Assembly: GCA_002428935.1 (NCBI GenBank)
Contig: DIYG01000110.1
Span: forward strand, 1-30,003
Direction: 5' to 3'
Length of the DNA stretch: 30,003 nt
From: Halieaceae bacterium UBA6060
GTDB lineage: Bacteria > Pseudomonadota > Gammaproteobacteria > Pseudomonadales > Halieaceae
Shown here piece by piece: positions 7,683 to 14,660 of the stretch; position 1 is the first letter of the stretch; each line of letters begins with the position of its first letter. The notes beneath the pieces were generated by a model. That model was not told the origin of the DNA, made no database searches, and worked only from the letters and a program-made list of their open reading frames with translations. A program made the translations under genes and the position numbers.

Positions 7683-8740
7683 TGCAGTTGGTAGATCGCT
7701 ATATTGCTCGCACCGTGTGGATGTCTATCCTCCTTGTGCTGTTGGTGATTGTGGGTATTGATGCCTTGTCGGCGTTTATCGATGAGGCGGACAGTCGCAG
7801 CGCCGCTTACGGTTTTGCCCAGATCAGCCAGTATGTGCTGTTGACCCTGCCGGGCCGCTGCTACGAGTTCATTCCCTTCGCGGCTCTCATCGGGGCCCTC
7901 ATCGGCCTTGGCCAGCTGGCTAGCTCTAGCGAGCTGGTGGTGATGCGCGCTGCCGGGATTTCCAATCTCCGTTTGGCCTGGATTGTTCTCCAGCACGCTT
8001 TGCTCATTGCCATGCTGGGATTTTTGATCGGTGAGTACGTGGCTCCCCAGGCCGAACAAAAGGCCCAGAGTGGTCGGGCGCTGGCCCTTTATGCGGACCG
8101 TCAATTAAGCTCGGAGCAGGGCATATGGCGGCGTGACGGACGTTTGTTCTTGCATGTTCAGGCGGTGGCGCCGGACGAGCGAATCTACGGCGTGACGGCT
8201 TACGACTTCGATGAGGAAGGCTGGCTTGAGCGGGTCATATTCGCCGATCGTGGTCGTTATCAGCGCGATGGCTGGAGTCTGAGTGATGTGGAACTCACGG
8301 TGCTGGAGCTTGGCGGCTTGCGCCGCGACCGGCAGGATGCCTTGCGCTTGCAGAGCAATATCACGCCGCAGATTCTTTCTCTGGAAAATGTTTCTCCGAC
8401 ACAGCTTTCCCTTAACGATTTGGTGGACTACGCCGAGTTTCTGAGGCGGCAGGGCGAGGACACGGCGGACTTTGAGCTGGCTACCTGGCGAAAAGTGCTG
8501 CAGCCCGCTGCCGTGGCCGCTCTGGTGTTGGTGGCTATTTCCTTTGTCTTCGGCCCCCTGCGTGATGGCACTCTTGGCTTTCGTATCTTTGCCGGGGTAA
8601 TGGTGGGGATACTGTTTCGCCTGAGCCAGGATCTGTTGGGGCCTGCGAGCCTGGTGTTTGGCTTTCCGCCGGTATATGCGGCGCTGCTTCCCGTGGTGCT
8701 TTGCCTGATCGTCGGGCTGTGGCTGCTGCGGCGTTCGTGA
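7682..8740 (+). CDS. lptG: LPS export ABC transporter permease LptG
   Basis: A 352-residue partner of LptF with the same 3 + 3 helix layout around a periplasmic beta domain. It begins MQLVDRYIARTVWMSILLVLLVIVGID and contains the family stretch LLTLPGRCYEFIPFAALIGALIGLGQLASSSELVVMRAAGIS. The C-terminal helices include FVFGPLRDGTLGFRIFAGVMVGILF. It forms the LptB2FG complex that moves lipopolysaccharide from the outer leaflet of the inner membrane towards LptC. It is translationally coupled to lptF by a one-base TGATG overlap. It ends 56 bp before the convergent RDD gene, and no clear terminator is seen there. Confidence 0.96.
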   Translation: MQLVDRYIARTVWMSILLVLLVIVGIDALSAFIDEADSRSAAYGFAQISQYVLLTLPGRCYEFIPFAALIGALIGLGQLASSSELVVMRAAGISNLRLAWIVLQHALLIAMLGFLIGEYVAPQAEQKAQSGRALALYADRQLSSEQGIWRRDGRLFLHVQAVAPDERIYGVTAYDFDEEGWLERVIFADRGRYQRDGWSLSDVELTVLELGGLRRDRQDALRLQSNITPQILSLENVSPTQLSLNDLVDYAEFLRRQGEDTADFELATWRKVLQPAAVAALVLVAISFVFGPLRDGTLGFRIFAGVMVGILFRLSQDLLGPASLVFGFPPVYAALLPVVLCLIVGLWLLRRS

Positions 8741-8796
8741 CCGAGCGTCGTCGAGGTGGAAGTCTGAAGCGCTACTCTCCCATCAGCCTCGAGGTT

Positions 8797-9246
8797 TTAC
8801 TTGGATTTTTTTGGCAGCAGCACGAGCTCTGTACCCGAGAGATAGTCGTGCCAGGTGCGTTTTTTACGATCTACCAGGCACCACAGATACCCCAGGCCCA
8901 GACAGCAGGCGGACAAAAGAGCGGAACCGCAGCGTGTTACCGCGCGGCCAAAGGTGAGTTCGTTGCCGGGTATGGGTTGAAGCTTAATACGCCAGGCCTG
9001 CATACCCAGGGTCTGACCATTCTTGAGCCAGAAACCGGCAAAGAATCCCACGACACAGAGCACGGTAATGGTTTGTACGATCCAGCCCGCCACAAGGGCT
9101 TCCTGAGGCGTGCCCATCCAGCGTTGCACGGCCAGGGTGATGGCGACCACCACCATGATCAGCGGTATCACGAGAAGGGTGTCGTACACGATGGCGGCGA
9201 GACGCCGCAGCAACCCGGGTGGGGGAAGGGATTCCGTGGGGGTCAT
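8797..9246 (-). CDS. RDD family membrane protein
   Basis: 149 residues. The N-terminal GLLRRLAAIVYDTLLVIPLI supplies the Arg and Asp-Asp/Tyr-Asp pattern of the RDD domain. Three or four hydrophobic segments follow (about 22-42, 55-75 and 105-125). NGQTLGMQAWRIKL is the typical RDD middle motif and DRKKRTWHDYLSGT the typical end. RDD proteins are inner-membrane proteins of mostly unknown function, some suggested to take part in ion exchange. It lies 9 bp after the stop of the repeat protein below and is probably in its operon. Confidence 0.9.
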   Translation of the reverse strand: MTPTESLPPPGLLRRLAAIVYDTLLVIPLIMVVVAITLAVQRWMGTPQEALVAGWIVQTITVLCVVGFFAGFWLKNGQTLGMQAWRIKLQPIPGNELTFGRAVTRCGSALLSACCLGLGYLWCLVDRKKRTWHDYLSGTELVLLPKKSK

Positions 9247-9255
9247 GAATTTGGC

Positions 9256-10107
9256 TTAGCTATCGTCCACGGACAAATGGCTGGTATCCGGAGCGGTCGC
9301 CTCCGTGCGCCGACGCTCTGACTCCTGCAGCAAATCGCTTCCTGCCTCCGCCAGGTCGAGATGACTGAGATCTACCGGGGTCACCTCTGGAGACGAGGGC
9401 GTGCAATCGCTCAAGTCACCGCCCTCGGGCGCGAGGCTGAGAGCCGATACGTCTGGAAGCTCCGGATCATCGGGCCGTTCGGCTGGGCCTAGATCGCTGC
9501 CAACCTCCGCCACTTCGAAGGAGGGTGGTTCCACCGTGGGCACGGTCTCCGCTGCAGTCGGGTTCAAAGGCTCGCCCTGTTCCGCCACGCTTAGGTGATC
9601 AAGACTTAGAGTCGCCCTCTCGGTGACCTGGCGCTCCTCTGGTCTGAGAACGTCGCTACCTGCGGGGGCCAGACTCATGGTCTGGGTAGGAGGCTCTTCG
9701 GCGAACGGCTTTGAATCAGCGCTGCCCTCAACCGCGGTATTCGGGGATGGGGCCTGGGATTGGGCTTGGGCTTGGGATGAGGCCTGTGATGGTACCTGGG
9801 GTACGGCCGCAGTATGGTCAGGGCTGGTTTGCCCGGGTGCGGAGGCCTCCGCAGCTACTTCGGGTTCAACCCTAACGACCGCCACTTTACCGCCCGCTGC
9901 GGTAATGGCTTTCTGATACTTCAGCGCCGTGGCGCTGTCACAATTGCCCTTGATGCGCTGGCGGCGTCCCGAGAAGAGCCTATCCAAGGTCGCATCATCG
10001 GCTTTGAAGAGTCGACCCAGGGCTTCTCGCACGGCCTGGGGGTCTTTGCCCTCAAGGCTTTCACCGGCGAAAAAGATGTCGTAGCGGTCGCTGTCGGTAG
10101 AAGACAT
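9256..10107 (-). CDS. uncharacterised protein: N-terminal L7/L12-CTD-like module plus periodic 'SLAxxGxDL' repeats
   Basis: 283 residues from the ATG at 10107. That start is preferred over an upstream in-frame GTG at 10134 because SSTDSDRYDIFFAG matches the usual beginning of this module. Residues about 8-82 form a small alpha/beta module: ALGRLFKADDATLDRLFSGRRQRIKGNCDSATALKYQKAITAAGGKVAVVRVE. Its LF/V-G-x-x-x-x-x-K...A-x-x-x-x-x-x-x-x-x-G-x-x-V spacing recalls the C-terminal domain of ribosomal protein L7/L12. A Gln/Ala/Ser/Pro-rich linker follows (about 85-125). An acidic tail then carries six copies of an L-S-L-A-x-x-G-S-D-L motif every 25-28 residues. No signal peptide or membrane helix is seen. 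Function is unknown; it shares an operon with an RDD membrane protein. Confidence 0.82.
   Translation of the reverse strand: MSSTDSDRYDIFFAGESLEGKDPQAVREALGRLFKADDATLDRLFSGRRQRIKGNCDSATALKYQKAITAAGGKVAVVRVEPEVAAEASAPGQTSPDHTAAVPQVPSQASSQAQAQSQAPSPNTAVEGSADSKPFAEEPPTQTMSLAPAGSDVLRPEERQVTERATLSLDHLSVAEQGEPLNPTAAETVPTVEPPSFEVAEVGSDLGPAERPDDPELPDVSALSLAPEGGDLSDCTPSSPEVTPVDLSHLDLAEAGSDLLQESERRRTEATAPDTSHLSVDDS
9259..9678 (-). repeat. six degenerate protein repeats, period 25-28 residues
   Basis: Copies in order, numbered from the ATG at 10107: MSLAPAGSDVL (144), LSVAEQGEPLN (172), FEVAEVGSDLG (197), LSLAPEGGDLS (223), LDLAEAGSDLL (250) and a terminal LSVDDS (278). Spacings are 28, 25, 26, 27 and 28. 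Proline and acidic residues fill the gaps. The regular spacing with poor identity between copies suggests an old repeat kept for function, such as a docking motif. Confidence 0.6.
9750..9791 (-). repeat. hexamer microsatellite coding for a Gln-Ala/Gln-Ser run
   Basis: On the plus strand the hexamers GGGCCT, GGGATT, GGGCTT, GGGCTT, GGGATG, AGGCCT, GTGATG follow one another. In the gene they code for an (Ala/Ser)-Gln run inside the linker between the N-terminal module and the repeat tail. The length probably varies between strains. Confidence 0.5.
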
Positions 10108-10113
10108 GCCCGC

Positions 10114-10121
10114 AGTATAAT
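10114..10121. promoter_or_regulatory. overlapping divergent -10 elements between the repeat protein and bolA
   Basis: The plus strand has a perfect TATAAT (10116-10121) upstream of bolA. The minus strand of the same bases reads TATACT (10119 to 10114). The minus element would start transcription close to base 10107, the A of the repeat protein's ATG, which also lacks a ribosome site, so that message might be leaderless. No good -35 hexamer is visible for either direction, so this rests on the -10 boxes alone. Confidence 0.35.
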
Positions 10122-10145
10122 CGCGCGCGCCCACGAGGAGGAAGT

Positions 10146-10481
10146 ATGAGCGTAGAACAGCAAATGCGCGAACGGCTATCAGCGCACTTCACGCCTGAGT
10201 TCATGGAACTGGCCAACGAAAGCCACCAACACAGCGTGCCGGAAAACTCCGAAACCCATTTTCGCCTGGTGATGGTCGCCGAGGCTTTTTCCGGGCGTCG
10301 CGCCGTGGCGCGTCATCAGCAGGTTTACGGCCTTTTGGATGAATTCCTGGCGGGACCGGTTCATGCGCTGGCATTACACCTTTACGACCCCAAAGAGTGG
10401 GCACAGCGCAATGCCACGGCGCCGGCATCGCCCGACTGCCTTGGCGGCAGTAAGAATGACCCACAGGTGAGTCCCCAATGA
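10146..10481 (+). CDS. bolA: BolA family transcriptional/iron-sulfur regulator
   Basis: 111 residues with the BolA core: MRERLSAHFTPEFMELANESHQHSVPENSETHFRLVMVAEAFSGRRAVARHQQVYGLLDEFLAGPVHALALHLYDPKEW. It also has the BolA-type tail ending SPDCLGG. The family forms complexes with monothiol glutaredoxins on an Fe-S cluster. In E. coli BolA affects cell shape and biofilm genes. The ATG at 10146 follows GAGGAGG with a short spacing, and a TATAAT box lies 25 bp upstream. The stop overlaps trhO as ATGA, so the two are co-translated. Confidence 0.93.
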   Translation: MSVEQQMRERLSAHFTPEFMELANESHQHSVPENSETHFRLVMVAEAFSGRRAVARHQQVYGLLDEFLAGPVHALALHLYDPKEWAQRNATAPASPDCLGGSKNDPQVSPQ

Positions 10482-11443
10482 ATTACGTCGTAGCTGCCTT
10501 ATACAAATTCGTTTCTCTCCCGGATTATCGGGAACTACGAGAGCCCTTATTGGACGTCTGTCGTGAGGCGGGGCTGCGCGGGACACTGCTCCTGGCTGCG
10601 GAAGGGATTAATGGCACTGTGTCGGGGAGCCGCGAGGGAATTGATCGGGTGTTGGCCTGGCTGCGAGAGGATGAGCGCTTGCAGGACCTGGAACACAAGG
10701 AGTCCCTTCACGAAACCCAGGCCTTCTTACGCATGAAGGTAAAACTCAAACGTGAAATTGTCACCATGGGGGTGCCTGCCGTAGACCCCAACCGCGTGGT
10801 AGGTACCTATGTGGAGGCGCAGGATTGGAACGCCCTATTGGCGGATCCGGAGTTGACGCTGGTAGATACCCGCAACGATTACGAATGTGCCATAGGCACT
10901 TTTGAAGGGGCGATCGATCCGGATATCACCACCTTTCGGGAGTTTCCTCAGTGGGTGAAAGAGCACCTCGATCCCCAGCAGAACCCAAAGGTGGCCATGT
11001 TTTGTACCGGGGGGATTCGTTGCGAGAAAGCAACCTCTTATCTATTGGAACAAGGTTTCGAAGAGGTCTATCACCTGCGGGGCGGTATTTTGAAGTACCT
11101 GGAAACCGTGCCGGAAGCAGACACGCGATGGAACGGAGAGTGTTTCGTATTCGATGAGCGTGTGGCGGTGAATCACGCCCTGGAGCGGGGCAGTTATGCC
11201 CAGTGTTTCGCCTGTCGACATCCCATCAGCGATGAGGATATGGCCTCGCCGGCCTATCAGAAAGGTGTCAGCTGCCCCCATTGCCTGGACCGACAAAGCG
11301 ACGAGCAGCGCGCACGCTTTGCCGAACGTCAGCGACAGGTGGAGCTGGCCCGGGCTCGCGGTGAAGCTCACATTGGTGCGGAAGCTTCCGCGCCCAGCTC
11401 CCTTAGAGGCGATAAAAAGATCCGAGGAGGTCAGGCCTCTTGA
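10478..11443 (+). CDS. trhO: tRNA uridine(34) hydroxylase, rhodanese family
   Basis: 321 residues matching TrhO/YceA. An N-terminal ferredoxin-like region (MNYVVAALYKFVSLPDYRELREPLLDVCREAGLRGTLLLAAEGINGTVSG) precedes a rhodanese domain (about 125-225). That domain has VDTRNDYECAIGTFEGAIDP and the active-site loop FCTGGIRCEKA, with Cys176 as catalytic candidate and Cys182 nearby. A C-terminal Cys-rich stretch (CFACRHPI and CPHC) may bind metal. The enzyme makes 5-hydroxyuridine at the wobble base of some tRNAs using oxygen. The start overlaps bolA by 4 bases, and the stop overlaps the next gene as TTGA. Confidence 0.95.
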   Translation: MNYVVAALYKFVSLPDYRELREPLLDVCREAGLRGTLLLAAEGINGTVSGSREGIDRVLAWLREDERLQDLEHKESLHETQAFLRMKVKLKREIVTMGVPAVDPNRVVGTYVEAQDWNALLADPELTLVDTRNDYECAIGTFEGAIDPDITTFREFPQWVKEHLDPQQNPKVAMFCTGGIRCEKATSYLLEQGFEEVYHLRGGILKYLETVPEADTRWNGECFVFDERVAVNHALERGSYAQCFACRHPISDEDMASPAYQKGVSCPHCLDRQSDEQRARFAERQRQVELARARGEAHIGAEASAPSSLRGDKKIRGGQAS

Positions 11444-13062
11444 CGGGCATAAGCTGTGGTGAACGCCTGGTGCAGCTTCTGGAGCGTTACGGCATAGACA
11501 CGGCGTTCGGTATTCCCGGTAACCATACGGTGCAGCTGTACCGTGGTCTCGAGCACAGCCGAATTCGCCACATCTCGCCTCGTCATGAACAGGGTGCGGC
11601 TTTTATGGCCGATGGCTATGCCCGGGCGACGGGCAAGCCCGCCGCGTGCTTTCTTATCTCCGGTCCCGGTCTTGGGAATGCCATAACGCCGATGATGCAG
11701 GCGTTGGCAGATTCGATACCCATGTTGGTAGTGACGGCGGTGGCGTCCCGGTCTCAGTTAGCCATGGGGGAGGGTCGCCTTCACGAATTACCCGATCAGC
11801 GGGCCCTGGCTCGTCAGTGCACGCGGTTCAGTCACACGCTAATGGACCCGCAAGAACTGCCCAAGGTGCTTGCCCGGGCCTTTGCGGTGTTCGACAGTGC
11901 TAGACCCGGCCCGGTGCATATCGAACTGCCTTTAGATGTTATTACCGCAAATGCTGAGGCCGTAGACGCTCAGCCATGGCCAAGGGTAAACCCTCCGGCG
12001 CCGGGAGAAGCTGCGCTCGCTACCCTTAGAGATCGTCTATTGGAGGCGGAACGACCCTGTGTGATCGCTGGAGGGGGCGCCGTAGGGGCGAGTGCCGCGG
12101 TGCGCCAGCTGGTGGAGCACCTTGATGTGCCGTTGGTGACTACGGTTAACGGTAAAGGACTGTTGCCTCCGGAGCATCCGTTACTCCTGGGTGGCTCGCC
12201 CAGTCTCGCGGCGGTTCGCAGCTTTCTTGCAGAGTCTGATCTGGTCCTTGCTCTGGGCACGGAGTTTGGCGAGACGGATTACGACATGCTGTTTCTCGGA
12301 GCCCTACCGGAATTGCCCTGGCTTGCCCGGGTCGATATCGACCCGGAACAGTTCAGTCGAAATCTGCGCGCGGATCTGGCGATATGCGCCGACACCGGAG
12401 AAACCATTGCGGCACTCTTGCGTCAGCTTCCCGACGGGGTGTCACGAGATGGTGCAGCTCGAGTCGAAGCCGGTCGAAAGGCAATCACCCAGGAGTCCCA
12501 CTACCACGCTGACATGGATGCGTTTTTTGCTTGCGTGACTCAGGCCCTACCCGATGTTTGTTTGGTGGGAGACAGTACCCTGCCTACCTACTACGCCGTC
12601 TGGCAATACCTCGCGACTGGGCCGCGGCGGTACTTCCATTCCGCGACGGGCGCCGGAACCCTGGGTTATGCGATCCCTGCGGCCATGGGGGCCCGGCGCG
12701 GATTGGAAGCTGATACACCGGTGGTGGCGCTGATTGGTGATGGCGCCGCACAGTTCACGTTTATGGAGTTGGCGTCGGCGGTTCAAGAGAACCTGCCGGT
12801 GATCGTGCTGCTTTGGAACAACCACGGCTACCGGGAGATCAAAGCGGGCATGGTCGCCGCAGAGATTGAGCCCCTGGGTGTCGATATCGACGCGCCCGAC
12901 TTTCTCGCGGCGGCTCGAGCCCTGGGTTGTGAAGCCCACTCAGCGTCAACCAGGGACGAACTAGACACGGCCCTACGGCAGGCCCACAGCACCCGCCAGG
13001 TCACGGTGATTGAGCTCCACGAGCCTGACTGGTTATCCACCCCTGGCGGACAGTGGTATTAG
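11440..13062 (+). CDS. ThDP-dependent decarboxylase, 5-guanidino-2-oxopentanoate decarboxylase (AruI)-like
   Basis: 540 residues of the acetolactate-synthase/pyruvate-decarboxylase superfamily. The N-terminal ThDP domain has FGIPGNHTVQLYRGLE and RHEQGAAFMADGYAR, with catalytic Glu50. The central domain is about 190-330. The C-terminal ThDP-binding motif starts at GDG 433-435 and ends LLWNN. The stretch GRLHELPDQRALARQ...FSHTLMDPQELPKVLARAFAVFDSARPGPVHIELPLDV is typical of sequences annotated as AruI, which decarboxylates the 2-oxo acid of arginine in the arginine transaminase pathway. No other arginine gene is near, so the true substrate is open. The start is the TTG at 11440, overlapping the trhO stop and 9 bases after a strong GAGGAGG site. 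Confidence 0.85.
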   Translation: MTGISCGERLVQLLERYGIDTAFGIPGNHTVQLYRGLEHSRIRHISPRHEQGAAFMADGYARATGKPAACFLISGPGLGNAITPMMQALADSIPMLVVTAVASRSQLAMGEGRLHELPDQRALARQCTRFSHTLMDPQELPKVLARAFAVFDSARPGPVHIELPLDVITANAEAVDAQPWPRVNPPAPGEAALATLRDRLLEAERPCVIAGGGAVGASAAVRQLVEHLDVPLVTTVNGKGLLPPEHPLLLGGSPSLAAVRSFLAESDLVLALGTEFGETDYDMLFLGALPELPWLARVDIDPEQFSRNLRADLAICADTGETIAALLRQLPDGVSRDGAARVEAGRKAITQESHYHADMDAFFACVTQALPDVCLVGDSTLPTYYAVWQYLATGPRRYFHSATGAGTLGYAIPAAMGARRGLEADTPVVALIGDGAAQFTFMELASAVQENLPVIVLLWNNHGYREIKAGMVAAEIEPLGVDIDAPDFLAAARALGCEAHSASTRDELDTALRQAHSTRQVTVIELHEPDWLSTPGGQWY

Positions 13063-13089
13063 AGTCCTTGCATTTTTTCGGAGTGAACC

Positions 13090-13503
13090 GTGTTTATCGA
13101 TGAAGATTCCGAGGCGGATACCCGTGTAAGTACCGGCACGGCGTTACGTCACGTGCTGGTCTTTCAGCTCAAACTGGCTGCCGACGCCCTGCGAGATTTT
13201 CTCCTCAGTCCTTTGAGTCTAGTGGCGTTCGCTATCGATGTGTTGCGCAAACCGAGAGTCAAAAACAGTCTCTACCTGCGTTTGATGTTGGTCGGTCGCC
13301 GTTCCGATCGCATGATCAATTTATTCGACGATTATCGCGACAGCGGAGAATTCACCATTGATCATGCGGTAGATGAACTGGAAGAACTGCTCAAACGGGC
13401 TGGCGAAAGTACGCGAAGTAACTCCGGTGCCGCAGCGGAAAGAGGCGAGGACTCGGCAGCGGTTTCTACCCGAACCGGTCCAACGGAATCTTCGCGGGAT
13501 TAA
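13090..13503 (+). CDS. conserved hypothetical protein
   Basis: 137 residues that I do not recognise. The middle carries an amphipathic to hydrophobic stretch (about 20-57, HVLVFQLKLAADALRDFLLSPLSLVAFAIDVLRKP), then LRLMLVGRRSDRMINLFDDYRD and an acidic helix (HAVDELEELLKRAG). The last 35 residues are a low-complexity Ser/Ala/Glu/Thr tail. There is no signal peptide. The hydrophobic part could associate with a membrane peripherally but is interrupted by charges. The start is the GTG at 13090, with GGAG 6 bases upstream. It lies 27 bp after the decarboxylase gene, so it may be the last member of the bolA-trhO operon. Confidence 0.75.
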   Translation: MFIDEDSEADTRVSTGTALRHVLVFQLKLAADALRDFLLSPLSLVAFAIDVLRKPRVKNSLYLRLMLVGRRSDRMINLFDDYRDSGEFTIDHAVDELEELLKRAGESTRSNSGAAAERGEDSAAVSTRTGPTESSRD

Positions 13504-13620
13504 TCCGGGCGCTAAGGGTTTCGTGGGTCTCTATGCCCTTGCTAACACGGAGTGGTGATTAGCCGAAAGAGGTTGCGAGAAAGCCCCTACGATGGCGGTC
13601 GTTGTTTAGATCTTAGGAGC

Positions 13621-14340
13621 TTAGAAGTAGGGCTGAATGCGGTCGATGAATCGCTCCACGGGCACGAAAATACTTTGCGATTCACTGTCGCCGCGAGAAA
13701 TAACACCAATAAATGTTCCCGCTCCGTCCGGGGCTATTACGGCTCCACCCGACGCGCCTTTCTTCAGCACGCAATTGCTTCTTAAGTCTCGCCCGTCGCG
13801 ACCAATCAGCTCGCAATGGCGAACAAGGGCAGCTGTTTCTTCTCTGGGCATATCGTTCGGGAAGCCCGCCATGATCAAGGTATTCGGTGGCGAATTCGAT
13901 GCGGCTCGCAGCGGTTGAAAATCGGCCTGGGGTTTGTCCAGGCGTAAAAGAGCCCAATCACTGTCCATGCTTCCGCCCGTGACTACCACGGATACGGGGT
14001 GCCCAGGGGCATTACCACGTTGAAAGAGCAACGGACGGCTCAGGTCTCGATAGTCTTCCAGGCAGTGCCAGGCACTGACTAATAGCTTAGAAGCGCGACT
14101 GGTGTCGGGGGCGACGAGGGTGGCTGAGCAGTGTTCGTCGTAGTGTCGAGGGTAGCCTTCTTCGTAGCGCACAGCGGGCACCAGGAGGCGACCGACGGCC
14201 GTGAAGGCGGGGACCTTATTACTATTTTCCTGGGCTACTGCCCCAGGCGCGAGAATTATTGCGAAGGTCGTCGCGAAGGTTATTGCGAATCTCATCACGA
14301 AGATCATCGCAAGAAGAACGGTTCTGATTCCTATCCGCAT
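13621..14340 (-). CDS. secreted trypsin-like serine protease
   Basis: 239 residues from the ATG at 14340. An in-frame GTG 60 bases earlier only adds a non-signal-like extension. Residues 1-36 form a signal peptide ending in AVA before QE, so the enzyme should be exported. The S1-fold catalytic triad can be read as His92 in SAWHC, Asp128 in DSDWALLRL and Ser197 in KGASGGAV. Serine sits in GASGG instead of the usual GDSGG. Cysteines at HC, WHC, RHC and NC could form two disulfides. The hydrophobic core of the signal peptide is encoded by a 12-bp tandem repeat. It is convergent with the hypothetical gene to its left and divergent from ompW. The target is unknown. Confidence 0.88.
   Translation of the reverse strand: MRIGIRTVLLAMIFVMRFAITFATTFAIILAPGAVAQENSNKVPAFTAVGRLLVPAVRYEEGYPRHYDEHCSATLVAPDTSRASKLLVSAWHCLEDYRDLSRPLLFQRGNAPGHPVSVVVTGGSMDSDWALLRLDKPQADFQPLRAASNSPPNTLIMAGFPNDMPREETAALVRHCELIGRDGRDLRSNCVLKKGASGGAVIAPDGAGTFIGVISRGDSESQSIFVPVERFIDRIQPYF
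14249..14308 (-). repeat. five 12-bp tandem repeats inside a signal peptide
   Basis: Plus-strand units are GCGAGAATTATT, GCGAAGGTCGTC, GCGAAGGTTATT, GCGAATCTCATC and ACGAAGATCATC, back to back. On the coding strand they give the hydrophobic 4-residue units IFVM-, RFAI-, TFAT-, TFAI- and ILA-like. The units are diverged but in exact 12-base register. Confidence 0.7.
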
Positions 14341-14529
14341 TTCGTGGTTCGCTTCAGGATGATTTCTTGGTTCTCGGGTACACCGCACAACGTTTTGCAC
14401 TGCGGTGATCGCTGTTTATTCATTTATCGAGCGGCAGCGGCGACAGGTCTTTTCCGTGGAAAAGTACCAGGATTCTCGGCCCGATTGTACGCGGCTTCGC
14501 ATTCGTCGCGGTCGATGGGACTGGGCTCT

Positions 14530-14542
14530 CGACTTTGGTCTA
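14530..14542 (+). promoter_or_regulatory. copy of the CGACTTTGGTCTA motif upstream of ompW
   Basis: The 13 bases CGACTTTGGTCTA recur exactly at 27792-27804, in the fnr/Yip1 intergenic region. Here the centre lies 33 bp (about three helical turns) upstream of the FNR box centre, on the activator side of the ompW promoter. The binding protein is unknown. Confidence 0.45.
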
Positions 14543-14562
14543 GGAGTATCCCGGCGCGAACC

Positions 14563-14576
14563 TTGATTGACATCAA
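14563..14576 (+). promoter_or_regulatory. perfect FNR/ANR box upstream of ompW
   Basis: TTGAT-TGAC-ATCAA matches the FNR consensus TTGAT-N4-ATCAA at all ten specified bases. The -10-like TAGTAT at 14599-14604 begins 22 bp after the box. That places the box near -41.5, the class II activator position. OmpW is a known FNR target in enterobacteria, and an FNR with an intact cluster and recognition helix is encoded at 27991-28746. Confidence 0.85.
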
Positions 14577-14660
14577 TGCCCGAGGACGACGCTCCTTCTA
14601 GTATTCGCTGCAACGATATCCCCTGGGTATCAAAAAGCCGAACAGAGGAGTGAAGGCATC

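Larger units (their letters stand above)
14341..14660. other. 320-bp divergent intergenic region between the protease and ompW
   Basis: No gene is seen. The region holds a 16-bp palindrome CTTTTCC-GT-GGAAAAG (14449-14464), a copy of the CGACTTTGGTCTA motif (14530-14542), a perfect FNR box (14563-14576), a -10-like TAGTAT (14599-14604) and the ompW ribosome site GAGGAG (14645-14650). The protease promoter must also lie here but was not identified. Confidence 0.6.
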
